Source of the DNA: Alphaproteobacteria bacterium
GTDB taxonomy: Bacteria; Pseudomonadota; Alphaproteobacteria; UBA6615
NCBI GenBank assembly: GCA_017643325.1
Contig: JAEPNS010000106.1
Location: 1-9,408, forward strand
DNA length: 9,408 bases
Direction: 5' to 3'
Positions within the stretch are counted from its first letter, which is position 1. Each line of letters begins with the position of its first letter. The notes under the pieces are model-generated. The model worked only from the letters and a program-made list of their open reading frames with translations. It was not told where the DNA came from and searched no databases. Both the position numbers and the translations under genes were made by a program. Shown piece by piece: positions 1-8,839 of the stretch.

Positions 1-685
1 CACCGATCCGCCGGGCGAGATCGGAATAGGACAGGACAGCGCCGGACGGGATACGCAACAGCGCCTCCCACACCTTGAGCTGGAACGGCGTTCCGCGCAG
101 CACCAGATGGATGTCGCCGCCGCCGAAGGCCGTATCTGCATGCGGCTGCGTCGCTGCCGGATCCTCGACCAGATCGGCCTCACCAAGGCTGGTCGCCAGA
201 TCGGCCAGCGTCAGGTCCCGGTCGCCCGCCCCGTCGAAGGCGAGCCCGCACACCCCGCGCGACGTTGCGGCGATGAGGCAGTCCCCGAACGGACTGTCAT
301 GCCAGCCGTAGCGGACCTCCATGCCCGCGCCGCGGTTCTTCCACTCGCCCGGTGTCATCGCCTCGTGGCTGACAAACAGGTCGTGCAGGCGGCCCGGTCC
401 CGACAGGCCTGTCTCAAACGCGGCATCGAGCACGCTGCGTGAATCGTGCAGCGCCTGCTTGGCGTGGTCGAGCGTCAGGTACTGGACGTATTTCTTCGGG
501 CTGACGCCCACATAGCGGGTAAACAGGCGCTGCACATGGTAGGGGCTCATTCCCGCCTCGCGCGCAATGTCGTCGAGGCCCGGCTGCGCACGATAGTTGG
601 CCGCGAGCCAGGATAGCAGCCGCCCGACCAGCGCATAGCCGTAGTCGTCGGTTTCGAAGTCGTCGGTCACGTCGGTCATGGCCAT
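1..685 (-). CDS. AraC-type HTH / O6-alkylguanine-DNA alkyltransferase fusion (Ada-like), partial
   Basis: The reading frame runs off the left edge; about 228 residues are visible. Residues about 15-110 form an AraC-type helix-turn-helix domain (GMSPYHVQRLFTRYVGVSPKKYV is its first HTH region). Next comes the N-terminal part of a methylated-DNA-cysteine methyltransferase (EVRYGWHDSPFGDCLIAA), then its DNA-binding part (GTPFQLKVWEALLRIPSGAV). The active-site PCHR motif would lie just past the edge, so it cannot be checked. The protein should repair O6-alkylguanine by transferring the alkyl group to itself and may regulate genes through its HTH. Unlike E. coli Ada it has no N-terminal cysteine-rich zinc domain, so the phosphotriester-sensing switch is absent. 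I chose the ATG at 685 because AAGGA lies 8 bases upstream; an in-frame ATG at 694 sits directly against that motif. It follows the DUF1127 gene by 14 bases, so the two are probably co-transcribed. Confidence 0.92.
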   Translation of the reverse strand, partial: MAMTDVTDDFETDDYGYALVGRLLSWLAANYRAQPGLDDIAREAGMSPYHVQRLFTRYVGVSPKKYVQYLTLDHAKQALHDSRSVLDAAFETGLSGPGRLHDLFVSHEAMTPGEWKNRGAGMEVRYGWHDSPFGDCLIAATSRGVCGLAFDGAGDRDLTLADLATSLGEADLVEDPAATQPHADTAFGGGDIHLVLRGTPFQLKVWEALLRIPSGAVLSYSDLARRIG

Positions 686-699
686 GTTCGTCATCCTTT

Positions 700-969
700 C
701 TACACCCGCCAGAACGGTTTTTGCGATTCGCGTCTCGCCGCGTCGGCATCCACGCCGACGTCGCGCAAGAAGCGCGCGTCGAGTCCGCGCAGGTCGCGCC
801 GCGAACGGCTTCGCATCGCAGCGCGCCAGAGGGTCGATGCCAGACGACGGAAGACCCGCCGCACGGCCGCCGCATGCAGGTCCCTTCCCCGGCGCACTCC
901 GTCCCGCACGGCGACATCGAGCGGGGCGGAACGGCGAAGGGCGGCCATGCGTTGTGGTTCGTGTCTCAT
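700..969 (-). CDS. DUF1127 family small basic protein
   Basis: An 89-residue, arginine-rich protein whose C-terminal half matches the DUF1127 pattern: helix-forming residues about 37-60, then RRDLRGLDARFLRDVGVDAD (57-76) and a terminal KPFW. In this family the core 'L..LDd..L.DiGl....A..E..kpfw' is characteristic. DUF1127 proteins are common in alpha- and gammaproteobacteria. Small members have been linked to phosphate, carbon and RNA metabolism, but no function can be assigned to this copy. The first 36 residues are a poorly conserved extension; a second ATG at 948 would shorten the protein by seven residues. No convincing Shine-Dalgarno precedes either start. The stop codon lies 14 bases before the chosen start of the AraC-alkyltransferase gene, suggesting one transcript. 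It is divergent from the EF-hand gene, with about 134 bases between the starts. Confidence 0.8.
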   Translation of the reverse strand: MRHEPQRMAALRRSAPLDVAVRDGVRRGRDLHAAAVRRVFRRLASTLWRAAMRSRSRRDLRGLDARFLRDVGVDADAARRESQKPFWRV

Positions 970-1023
970 GACGCCAACCTAGGCGGCCCGGCGCGCAGGC
1001 CCCACCCGGTTCTTGCGGAAAAA

Positions 1024-1052
1024 CGCGGGAACGCCCGCGCCCGTATATCGTC
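1024..1052 (+). promoter_or_regulatory. Candidate ECF (EcfG-like) promoter with overlapping inverted repeat
   Basis: GGAAC at 1028-1032 is followed after exactly 16 bases by CGTC at 1049-1052. The general-stress sigma factor EcfG of alphaproteobacteria recognises GGAAC-N16/17-CGTT, so this has one mismatch in the -10 element. It would start transcription roughly 45 bases before the EF-hand start at 1104. The GGAAC lies in a perfect 6-base inverted repeat with a 4-base loop (CGCGGG at 1024-1029, CCCGCG at 1034-1039), which could be an operator or chance in GC-rich DNA. This is a motif match only. Confidence 0.4.
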
Positions 1053-1103
1053 ACAATGGCGACGGAGAATCCGCACTCACAACGGGCAAAAAACCGGACG
1101 GGC

Positions 1104-1622
1104 ATGCACAACACACTGAAAATATTTGTTTTTCTGGCCGGGCTTGCGGCCGTGCCCAACGCACCCGCCGCCGCGTCGCCGGTCGAGACACTGGTTCTGG
1201 ACCTGCGCACCGCCTGCGAGACAGCGCCGGCCGACCGCTGCACGAAAACGGTGATCGGTTTCCTGGACATGGACGGCAACGGCGGGGTGTCGCTGGCGGA
1301 GCTCGAGTTCGCGCGCACACTCGCTGCCGGTGCCGTGCAGGACCGGCAGAACCGGCTCGCCGAAGAGGAGCGCGGCTTGCTCGGGCTGGCGCTGATCGCC
1401 ATCAACGCCGCGAAACTCGACACCGTGTTCGCCAATTTCGACACCGACCGCAGCGGTGCGGTCGCGCATGACGAACTCTTTGCTGACTTCGCCCTCGACA
1501 ACCGTGCCTTTTCCGACGTTGTTGCGGACCCGAATGCGGTGAACTGGCAGCGATTCGCGGATCGGTTCGGCCGCCTCGGCCCGGCTTTGAAGGGCCTGCT
1601 GCCGGCGCCGCCGGCCCGCTAG
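1104..1622 (+). CDS. Secreted EF-hand domain protein
   Basis: A 172-residue protein from the ATG at 1104. That start gives a clean signal peptide: MHNTLK, then a hydrophobic stretch (IFVFLAGLAAV) and an alanine-rich cleavage region ending near residue 24. An in-frame ATG at 1056 would add 16 polar residues before it and has no ribosome site. Two canonical calcium-binding loops are present: DMDGNGGVSLAE at 55-66 (ligands D55, D57, N59, E66) and DTDRSGAVAHDE at 113-124 (D113, D115, S117, E124). The loop starts are 58 residues apart, longer than in a usual paired EF-hand unit, with a helical segment rich in E and R between them. Cysteines at 38 and 46 could form a disulphide in the periplasm. 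It probably binds calcium outside the cytoplasm; its partner and role are unknown. It stands alone on the plus strand and converges with the EamA genes. Confidence 0.85.
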   Translation: MHNTLKIFVFLAGLAAVPNAPAAASPVETLVLDLRTACETAPADRCTKTVIGFLDMDGNGGVSLAELEFARTLAAGAVQDRQNRLAEEERGLLGLALIAINAAKLDTVFANFDTDRSGAVAHDELFADFALDNRAFSDVVADPNAVNWQRFADRFGRLGPALKGLLPAPPAR

Positions 1623-1632
1623 CGCCTTCCGG

Positions 1633-2523
1633 TCAAACCCGGCGTTCGCGCTGCACCAGGACGACGCCGGCGAGGATGATGCCGGTCGCGATCACCAGGA
1701 TCCCCGTCAGCGGCTCGCCCAGCAGCACCGGGGCGAGGCCGATCCCGATCACCGGTTGCAGCAGCTGCAGGGCACCGATCCGGGCCACGCCGCCATCCGC
1801 CAGCGCGCGGTTCCAGAAGAGGTAGGCGAGGATCGTGGTGCCCCAGCCCAGCGACAGGATCGCCATCCATCCGTGCGCGTCGATTCCGCGGAGGGTCTCC
1901 ATCCCCGAGTGGAAAACGACCAGCGGCAACAGCAGGGCCGCGGCGACAAGGACCGACCACATGGTCACGGTGACCGATCCGATTTCACGCGTCAGCCTCG
2001 CGCCGGCCACGTAGCCGACCACGCCCATGAACATCCCTAGGAACACCAGCGCGTCGCCCTGCCACGACACGCCCGTCACCTCGATCCCGACGGCTTCCCA
2101 GATCAGCAGGAGTGCGCCCGCCGTGCCGGTCGCGATGCCGATCCACCAGCGCCAGCCCGGTAGCCGCCGGTCGATCGCCGCCGCGAGAACGCCGGCCATG
2201 ACCGCGCCGAAGGCCGTACCGGCGGCGGCATGCCCTGCGGTCGTGAGTTGCACACCCCAGCTGAAAAAGACCGGAAAGAGCACCAGGCCGCCGACGCCGG
2301 ACACGACGACGAGCGAAAGCGAACGGGCATCGAGGGGGATCCGGTGCCCGCCCGCGAGGATCACCAGCCCCGCCAGCGGTGCGGCGACGACCGCGCGCAG
2401 TGCGCCGACCGTCACCCCGTCGGCCGTCATGGTCGCAATCTTCGTGACGACAGGCGTCGCGCCGTAGATCAAGACGGCGAGAAGCGCGAGCGTGTAGAGG
2501 CGCGCAAGGTTGGTTTCCGACAT
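1633..2523 (-). CDS. EamA/DMT-family transporter (copy 1)
   Basis: A 296-residue membrane protein with about ten hydrophobic segments in two halves, as expected for two EamA repeats of the drug/metabolite transporter superfamily. Landmarks are LLAVLIYGATPVVTK near the N-terminus, TTAGHAAAGTAFG at the end of the first half, WRWWIGI, GVSWQGDALV at the start of the second half, and PVIGIGLAPVLLGEPLT near the C-terminus. Family members export or import amino acids, purines, vitamins or other small metabolites across the inner membrane; the substrate cannot be told from sequence. It starts at an ATG with GGGGGA 4 bases upstream, 28 bases after the stop of a clear paralogue. Shared segments include TTAGHAA, RWWIG, WQGD, MWSVLVA and LGEPLT. 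It is the last gene of the minus-strand run and ends 10 bases from the convergent EF-hand gene. Confidence 0.93.
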   Translation of the reverse strand: MSETNLARLYTLALLAVLIYGATPVVTKIATMTADGVTVGALRAVVAAPLAGLVILAGGHRIPLDARSLSLVVVSGVGGLVLFPVFFSWGVQLTTAGHAAAGTAFGAVMAGVLAAAIDRRLPGWRWWIGIATGTAGALLLIWEAVGIEVTGVSWQGDALVFLGMFMGVVGYVAGARLTREIGSVTVTMWSVLVAAALLLPLVVFHSGMETLRGIDAHGWMAILSLGWGTTILAYLFWNRALADGGVARIGALQLLQPVIGIGLAPVLLGEPLTGILVIATGIILAGVVLVQRERRV

Positions 2524-2551
2524 CCGGTCCCCCGATCCGGACTTGAGAAGG

Positions 2552-3463
2552 TCAACGCCGCTGGACGAGACCGACGCCCAGCAGGATCACCACGGTGGCA
2601 ACGATGAGCAAGGGCGTCAACGGCTCGCCGAGCACGGCCGCACTCAGGCCGATCCCCACGACCGGTGTCGCAAAATGCCATGTGGTGATACGCGCGATCC
2701 CGGCCCGGTTCATCGCATAGAACCACGCGATAAACGCGAGGATTGATGCCCCGAGGGAAAGATAAAGCACCGCAATCCAAGCATTTAATTCCATCGCCGC
2801 CAATGTCGGACCATCGACACGGAATACGAGCCAGGGCAGCACAATGGCGCTGGCGACCAGAACGCTCCACATGGTCATCGCCGGCGTGCTGAACCGCGGC
2901 GCGAGCTTGGCCCCGAACACAAAACTCACGGCACCCGAAAGCGCTCCCGCCATCACCAGCAGGTCGCCCTGCCAGGTCGCACCCGTCGAATCGAAGCCGA
3001 CCGCCTCGGCGATCAGCAGCACCGCCCCGACGAACGCGACCGAAACGCCGATCCACCAGCGGCGCGGCGGCCAGCGCCGGTTGACGGCGGATTCAAGCAG
3101 CCCGGCGAATACCGGCGTGGATGCCTGCACGACGGCGGCATGCCCCGCCGTCGTCATTTCGACCCCGACCGTGAAGAAGACCGGAAAGCCGATCAGCCCG
3201 AAGGTCGACAGGCCGAGCAGGTACCACTTGTCGGCACCCCGCCACGGCATGGCGAGGCCCATGAAGATGATCAGGGCCAGCGCAAAAGGCGCCGAGGCCA
3301 GCGTGCGCATGAGCGCGAGGCTCAGCCCGTCGATGGAAACGACGCCGAGCTTGGTGATCATCGGGGTCCCGCCCCAGACCAGGATCGTGAAGACCGCCGC
3401 CGCCGTCGCGAACGACAGGAACGGGGTGTTGGCGGTGACAGGAACGGGCTTCGGTTCTGACAA
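2552..3463 (-). CDS. EamA/DMT-family transporter (copy 2)
   Basis: A 303-residue inner-membrane protein of the drug/metabolite transporter superfamily, with about ten hydrophobic segments in two EamA repeats. Landmarks are TILVWGGTPMITKLGV, FPVFFTVGVEMTTAGHAAVV, RRWWIGVSVAFVGAVLL, ATWQGDLLV, MTMWSVLVASAIVLPW and PVVGIGLSAAVLGEPLT. It is paralogous to the gene just downstream. The only start that keeps the first membrane segment whole is TTG at 3463 (or CTG nine bases earlier). The first in-frame ATG falls inside that segment. The TTG lies 5 bases after the thiD stop and has no good Shine-Dalgarno, so translation may be coupled to thiD. The substrate is unknown. The position after thiD makes a thiamine-related compound or another vitamin or precursor one possibility, but that is inference from context only. 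Confidence 0.92.
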   Translation of the reverse strand: MSEPKPVPVTANTPFLSFATAAAVFTILVWGGTPMITKLGVVSIDGLSLALMRTLASAPFALALIIFMGLAMPWRGADKWYLLGLSTFGLIGFPVFFTVGVEMTTAGHAAVVQASTPVFAGLLESAVNRRWPPRRWWIGVSVAFVGAVLLIAEAVGFDSTGATWQGDLLVMAGALSGAVSFVFGAKLAPRFSTPAMTMWSVLVASAIVLPWLVFRVDGPTLAAMELNAWIAVLYLSLGASILAFIAWFYAMNRAGIARITTWHFATPVVGIGLSAAVLGEPLTPLLIVATVVILLGVGLVQRR

Positions 3464-3468
3464 GGATA

Positions 3469-4275
3469 TCAGCCGGAAAGTTGCGAGGGATCAACGGTCA
3501 CGCCGTGATCGAGCGGTCCGTGGCCGCCACCGTAACCGGGCGCCGACAGGATGGCGGCACGCACGTAGCGCCGGGCCCGCGCCACCGCATCCGTCAGGGA
3601 CATTTCCTGCGCCAGCCCGGCCGCGATCGAGGAAGCGAGCGTGCATCCGGTCCCGTGGGTGTGCGCGCTGTCGATGCGCGAATCGGCAAAGCGGACGGTC
3701 TCATCGCGGGTGACCAGCAAATCGACCACCTCGTCGCCGTCGACATGGCCGCCCTTCACGAGCGCGGCGGCCACACCCATCTCGAGCAGCTTCTCCGCCG
3801 CACGCTTCTGTCCATCCTCGTCCGAGACCTCGATGCCGGTCAGCGCCGCGGCCTCCGGCGCATTCGGGGTCAGGACCGTGGCGCGCGGGAGAAGCAGCGC
3901 GCCGAGCGCGTCATGGGCGCCGTCGTCGAGCAATCGCGCACCACCCTTCGCCACCATGACCGGATCTGCCACCAGGGGAATTTCCGGGACGGCGTCGAGT
4001 TCGCGCGCCACCGTTTCGATCACGTCGACATTGTGCAGCATGCCGGTCTTGATCGCGTCGGCGCCGAGGTCGTCGAGGACGACGCGCATCTGTTGTGCGA
4101 CGAACGCTGTATCAACACCGAAGACCCCGTGCACACCGCGCGTATTCTGGGCGGTCAGCGCCGTGACGGCGGTCATCGCGAAGCCGCCGAGCGCGGTTAC
4201 CGACTTGATGTCTGCCTGGATGCCCGCACCACCGCCCGAATCCGAGCCGGCAACGATCAGGACGCGCCCCTTCAT
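3469..4275 (-). CDS. thiD: Hydroxymethylpyrimidine/phosphomethylpyrimidine kinase ThiD
   Basis: A 268-residue protein, the normal length for ThiD, with the ribokinase-like fold. It phosphorylates hydroxymethylpyrimidine (HMP) and then HMP phosphate, giving the HMP pyrophosphate used by ThiE to make thiamine phosphate. Visible motifs are the N-terminal VAGSDSGGGAGIQADIK (8-24), TAQNTRGV (41-48), DPVMVAKGGARLL (104-116), TPNAPEAAALTG (136-147), VKGGH (173-177) and the anion-hole signature THGTGCTLASSIAAG (206-220) with Cys211. No other thiamine gene and no TPP riboswitch is visible in the window. It begins 18 bases after the glmM stop with no strong ribosome site, so it is likely read from the same transcript. 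The paired EamA transporters follow it immediately. Homologous kinases that act on pyridoxal share this fold, but the motifs favour ThiD. Confidence 0.96.
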   Translation of the reverse strand: MKGRVLIVAGSDSGGGAGIQADIKSVTALGGFAMTAVTALTAQNTRGVHGVFGVDTAFVAQQMRVVLDDLGADAIKTGMLHNVDVIETVARELDAVPEIPLVADPVMVAKGGARLLDDGAHDALGALLLPRATVLTPNAPEAAALTGIEVSDEDGQKRAAEKLLEMGVAAALVKGGHVDGDEVVDLLVTRDETVRFADSRIDSAHTHGTGCTLASSIAAGLAQEMSLTDAVARARRYVRAAILSAPGYGGGHGPLDHGVTVDPSQLSG

Positions 4276-4293
4276 GACGGGTTCATGTTCGGA

Positions 4294-5640
4294 TCAGGCC
4301 GCGGCTTCGGCGATGGCGCTGGCGATCTCGTCGACGACCGCGTTCACCGCCGCCTCGTCGCGGCCCTCGGCCATCACGCGGATGACCGGTTCCGTGCCCG
4401 ACGGCCGGATCAGCACCCGGCCCTCGCCCCCGAGACGCTGTTCGCCCGCATCGACGGCAGCCTTCACGGTTTTTGCGTCCATCGGTGCGCCGCCGCTCAC
4501 GCGAACATTCTTCAGGATCTGCGGATAGGGATCGAACACCTGGGCGAAGTCGCTCATCGGCTTGCCGGCGTCCGCGCGCGCGGCGAGTACCTGAAGGGCG
4601 GCGATCAGGCCATCGCCCGTGGTCGAATGGTCACTCAGGATGATATGGCCGGACTGCTCGCCGCCGAGGTTGAACCCGCCTTCGCGCATCAGCTCCAGCA
4701 CGTAGCGGTCCCCGACCTGGGAACGTTCGAGACTCAGGCCCAGCGATTCCAGAAATTTCTCCAAACCGAGGTTCGACATGACGGTCGCGACGACGCCGCC
4801 TCCCGACAGTCGTCCTGTCTCGTGCCAGGACCGTGCAATCATGGCCATCACCTGATCGCCATCAACAACCTGCCCGGTCTCGTCGCACAGGATCACCCGG
4901 TCCGCGTCGCCGTCGAGCGCGACTCCGAGGTCCGCGCCGTGCGCCACAACCGCTTCCTGCAGGGTGCCGGTGGACGTCGCGCCGCATTCGCGGTTGATGT
5001 TCGTGCCGTCGGGTTCGATCGCGATCGGGATGACATCTGCACCCAACTCGTGGAAAACGCGGGGCGCGACCTTGTAGGCCGCGCCGTTGGCGCAATCGAC
5101 CACGAGCTTGAGCCCGTCCAGACGCACGCCGCGCGGAAAGCTGTGTTTCACGAACTCGATATAGCGTCCCTGGGCATCGTCCAGCCGCCGGGCGCGGCCC
5201 AGCCGGTCGGCGGGGGCGAGGTGTTCGAGGAGGCCGTTCTCGACCAGCTCCTCAATCTCCGCCTCGACATCGTCGGACAGCTTGTACCCGTCGGGACCGA
5301 ACAGCTTGATCCCGTTGTCCTCGAACGGGTTGTGCGATGCCGAGATCATCACGCCCAGGTCGGCGCGCAGCGAGCGGGTCAACATGGCGACGGCCGGCGT
5401 GGGCATCGGCCCGACCAGCACCACGTCCATCCCCATGGCCGTGAACCCGGCCTGCATGGCCGGTTCGATCATGTAGTTGGACAAGCGTGTGTCCTTGCCG
5501 ATCACGACGAGATGCCGGTGATCGCCGCGCGTGAAACGTCGCCCGGCCGCCATGGCGACGCGCAGCGCCGTTTCGGCGGTCATCGGTTCCTGGTTTGCCT
5601 TGCCCCGAATACCGTCGGTGCCAAACAACTTGCGCGCCAT
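4294..5640 (-). CDS. glmM: Phosphoglucosamine mutase GlmM
   Basis: A 448-residue cytoplasmic enzyme of full family length. It interconverts glucosamine-6-phosphate and glucosamine-1-phosphate, feeding UDP-GlcNAc for peptidoglycan and lipopolysaccharide. All hallmarks are present: N-terminal FGTDGIRG (6-13), the phosphoserine loop ISASHNPFEDNGIK (99-112) with the catalytic Ser102, the magnesium-binding DGDADR (243-248), a sugar-binding GGEQSGH in the third domain, and the phosphate-binding RPSGTEP (412-418). The alanine-rich C-terminus is ordinary. It starts at an ATG with GGAG 7 bases upstream. It lies 65 bases after folP, the largest gap between genes downstream of ftsH, and that gap holds a promoter candidate. 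The folP-glmM linkage is conserved across proteobacteria. Confidence 0.99.
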   Translation of the reverse strand: MARKLFGTDGIRGKANQEPMTAETALRVAMAAGRRFTRGDHRHLVVIGKDTRLSNYMIEPAMQAGFTAMGMDVVLVGPMPTPAVAMLTRSLRADLGVMISASHNPFEDNGIKLFGPDGYKLSDDVEAEIEELVENGLLEHLAPADRLGRARRLDDAQGRYIEFVKHSFPRGVRLDGLKLVVDCANGAAYKVAPRVFHELGADVIPIAIEPDGTNINRECGATSTGTLQEAVVAHGADLGVALDGDADRVILCDETGQVVDGDQVMAMIARSWHETGRLSGGGVVATVMSNLGLEKFLESLGLSLERSQVGDRYVLELMREGGFNLGGEQSGHIILSDHSTTGDGLIAALQVLAARADAGKPMSDFAQVFDPYPQILKNVRVSGGAPMDAKTVKAAVDAGEQRLGGEGRVLIRPSGTEPVIRVMAEGRDEAAVNAVVDEIASAIAEAAA

Positions 5641-5669
5641 GCGAGGGCTCCGCGTGTTCTCGTCAAATC

Positions 5670-5700
5670 CTTATAGCACCGCGCACGTGCGCGTCCGCAA
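5670..5700 (-). promoter_or_regulatory. Candidate glmM promoter with palindrome in the spacer
   Basis: Reading the minus strand, TTGCGG (5700-5695) could be a -35 element. After 19 bases comes TATAAG (5675-5670), preceded by TG one base upstream, which gives an extended -10 of the form TGnTATAAt. Transcription would start about 20-25 bases before the glmM ATG and leave its Shine-Dalgarno in the leader. The spacer contains a perfect 14-base palindrome, CGCGCACGTGCGCG (5680-5693), a possible operator. The spacer is longer than the usual 17 bases, so the extended -10 carries most of the weight. Confidence 0.4.
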
Positions 5701-5705
5701 CGCCG

Positions 5706-6803
5706 TCACGCCGCAAGCCCGGTGGATTTTCGCCAGACATCGATCGCCCGGCGTGTCTCTGCCACGTCGTGGACCCGGACGATCTGCGCACCGCGTTCGA
5801 CGGCAGCCAGAGCGGCAGCAACGGACCCGGACACGCGCGCTTTCGGGTCGGCTTCGCCGGTCCAGACCCCGATGAAGCTTTTCCGCGACAGTCCCACGGC
5901 CAGCGCGCAGCCAAGACCGTGGAACGCCGCCAGGCCGCGCAGCAAGGCGGCGTTGTGGTCCACGGTCTTCCCGAACCCGAAACCGGGGTCGACCGCGATC
6001 CGTGCCGGGTCGATCCCGGCGGCAACGCATCGCGCCACGCGGGTCGCGAGCCAGCGGACGACGTCCGCCACCACGTCATCATAGGCCGGTGCGGCCTGCA
6101 TCGTCTCCGGCGTGCCCTGCATGTGCATCAGGATCACAGACGCGCCGGTCTCCGCGACCACCTCGATCGCGCCATCATCGGCCAGCGCGCTCACGTCGTT
6201 GACGATCGTGGCACCCGCGTCGCGCGCGGCCCGCATAACGGCAGCCTTGCGTGTATCGATGGACACGGTGATCCCGTCCGCGGCGAGTGCCTCGACGACC
6301 GGCAGCACGCGCGCACACTCTTCGTCAACGGACACCGGCGCAGCGCCGGGACGGGTCGATTCACCCCCCACATCCACGATATCCGCACCCTCCGATGCGA
6401 GCTGCCGTCCGAAGGCGATTGCGGCCCCCGTGTCCGCATGGTCACCGCCATCGGAAAAACTGTCCGGGGTCACGTTGCAGACTCCCATGATGCGCGGGCG
6501 GGCGTCCGGCCCCGACAGCTGAAGCCCCGCGAAGTCCCGCCGCGGCGCGGTCAGCCGTTCGAGCGCGGCGGCCATGTCGGTCTCGGCCGCAGCTCGGTGA
6601 AGATCGCCCGCCGCAAGAAGCTCGTCGCCGATGCGCGCATGCGTGAACGCGAGTGGTCCGCCCGCCAGTGCGAAGGCGGTCCCGCGCACACAGAAATCGC
6701 GCGCGGCCGGGCCCGTCACCAGCCCCTCGGGCGTCACGACGAGGTCGTCGGGAAAGGAAAGGGGCTCCCGCGTATTCGCGAAAGCCCCGCTGGAATCCTG
6801 CAT
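5706..6803 (-). CDS. folP: Dihydropteroate synthase FolP with N-terminal extension
   Basis: A 365-residue protein. Residues about 104-360 are a complete TIM-barrel dihydropteroate synthase, which joins p-aminobenzoate to hydroxymethyl-dihydropterin pyrophosphate in folate synthesis and is the sulfonamide target. Motifs: MGVCNVTPDSFSDGG (106-120), VGGESTRPG (145-153), SIDTRK (181-186), VNDVS (201-205), HMQGTP (227-232), DPGFGFGKTVDHN (272-284), GLSRKSFIG (304-312) and RVHD (343-346). The first roughly 100 residues are extra compared with E. coli FolP. They include LAGGPLAFTHARI (46-58), a pattern I associate with alphaproteobacterial FolP proteins. The ATG at 6803 lies 18 bases after the ftsH stop and lacks a clear Shine-Dalgarno, so coupling to ftsH is likely. 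No other ATG occurs until residue 77, so the extension is probably translated. Confidence 0.98.
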   Translation of the reverse strand: MQDSSGAFANTREPLSFPDDLVVTPEGLVTGPAARDFCVRGTAFALAGGPLAFTHARIGDELLAAGDLHRAAAETDMAAALERLTAPRRDFAGLQLSGPDARPRIMGVCNVTPDSFSDGGDHADTGAAIAFGRQLASEGADIVDVGGESTRPGAAPVSVDEECARVLPVVEALAADGITVSIDTRKAAVMRAARDAGATIVNDVSALADDGAIEVVAETGASVILMHMQGTPETMQAAPAYDDVVADVVRWLATRVARCVAAGIDPARIAVDPGFGFGKTVDHNAALLRGLAAFHGLGCALAVGLSRKSFIGVWTGEADPKARVSGSVAAALAAVERGAQIVRVHDVAETRRAIDVWRKSTGLAA

Positions 6804-6821
6804 ATCGCGCGGCGACCGGCG

Positions 6822-8753
<1,932 letters not shown>

Positions 8754-8760
8754 GTGTCTT

Positions 8761-8764
8761 CTCC
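8761..8764 (-). promoter_or_regulatory. Shine-Dalgarno fixing the TTG start of ftsH
   Basis: GGAG on the minus strand, followed by a 7-base spacer (AAGACAC) and TTG. No ATG or GTG exists in the ftsH frame between here and the first membrane segment, and the frame at the TTG yields the expected family N-terminus. The TTG start is therefore well supported. Confidence 0.75.
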
Positions 8765-8839
8765 ATTCGACCGTGCGGCGAGTGCGCCGGTCCGGGCCAG
8801 GCGCGCATCCGTCGCACCGCAGGCCCCCGAAACAGCCCC

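Noticed and set aside
75..515. Overlapping plus-strand open frames across the AraC-alkyltransferase gene
   Set aside because: They are shadows of the minus-strand gene, whose two domains are clear. The translations are low-complexity, with no motif or ribosome site.
1600..1635. GC-rich inverted repeat (GCCGGC-GCC-GCCGGC) at the end of the EF-hand gene, as a bidirectional terminator
   Set aside because: It lies inside coding sequence, GCCGGC is itself a palindrome and frequent in such DNA, and no T-run follows in either direction.
3093..3494. Minus-strand frame starting with an ATG at about 3494 as an alternative start for the EamA gene
   Set aside because: It is in another frame, gives a histidine/arginine/glycine-rich product without membrane segments, and would need a frameshift to join the transporter.
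4276..4293. A TPP riboswitch controlling thiD
   Set aside because: Only 18 bases separate thiD from glmM, and no THI-box-like conserved sequence is present there.
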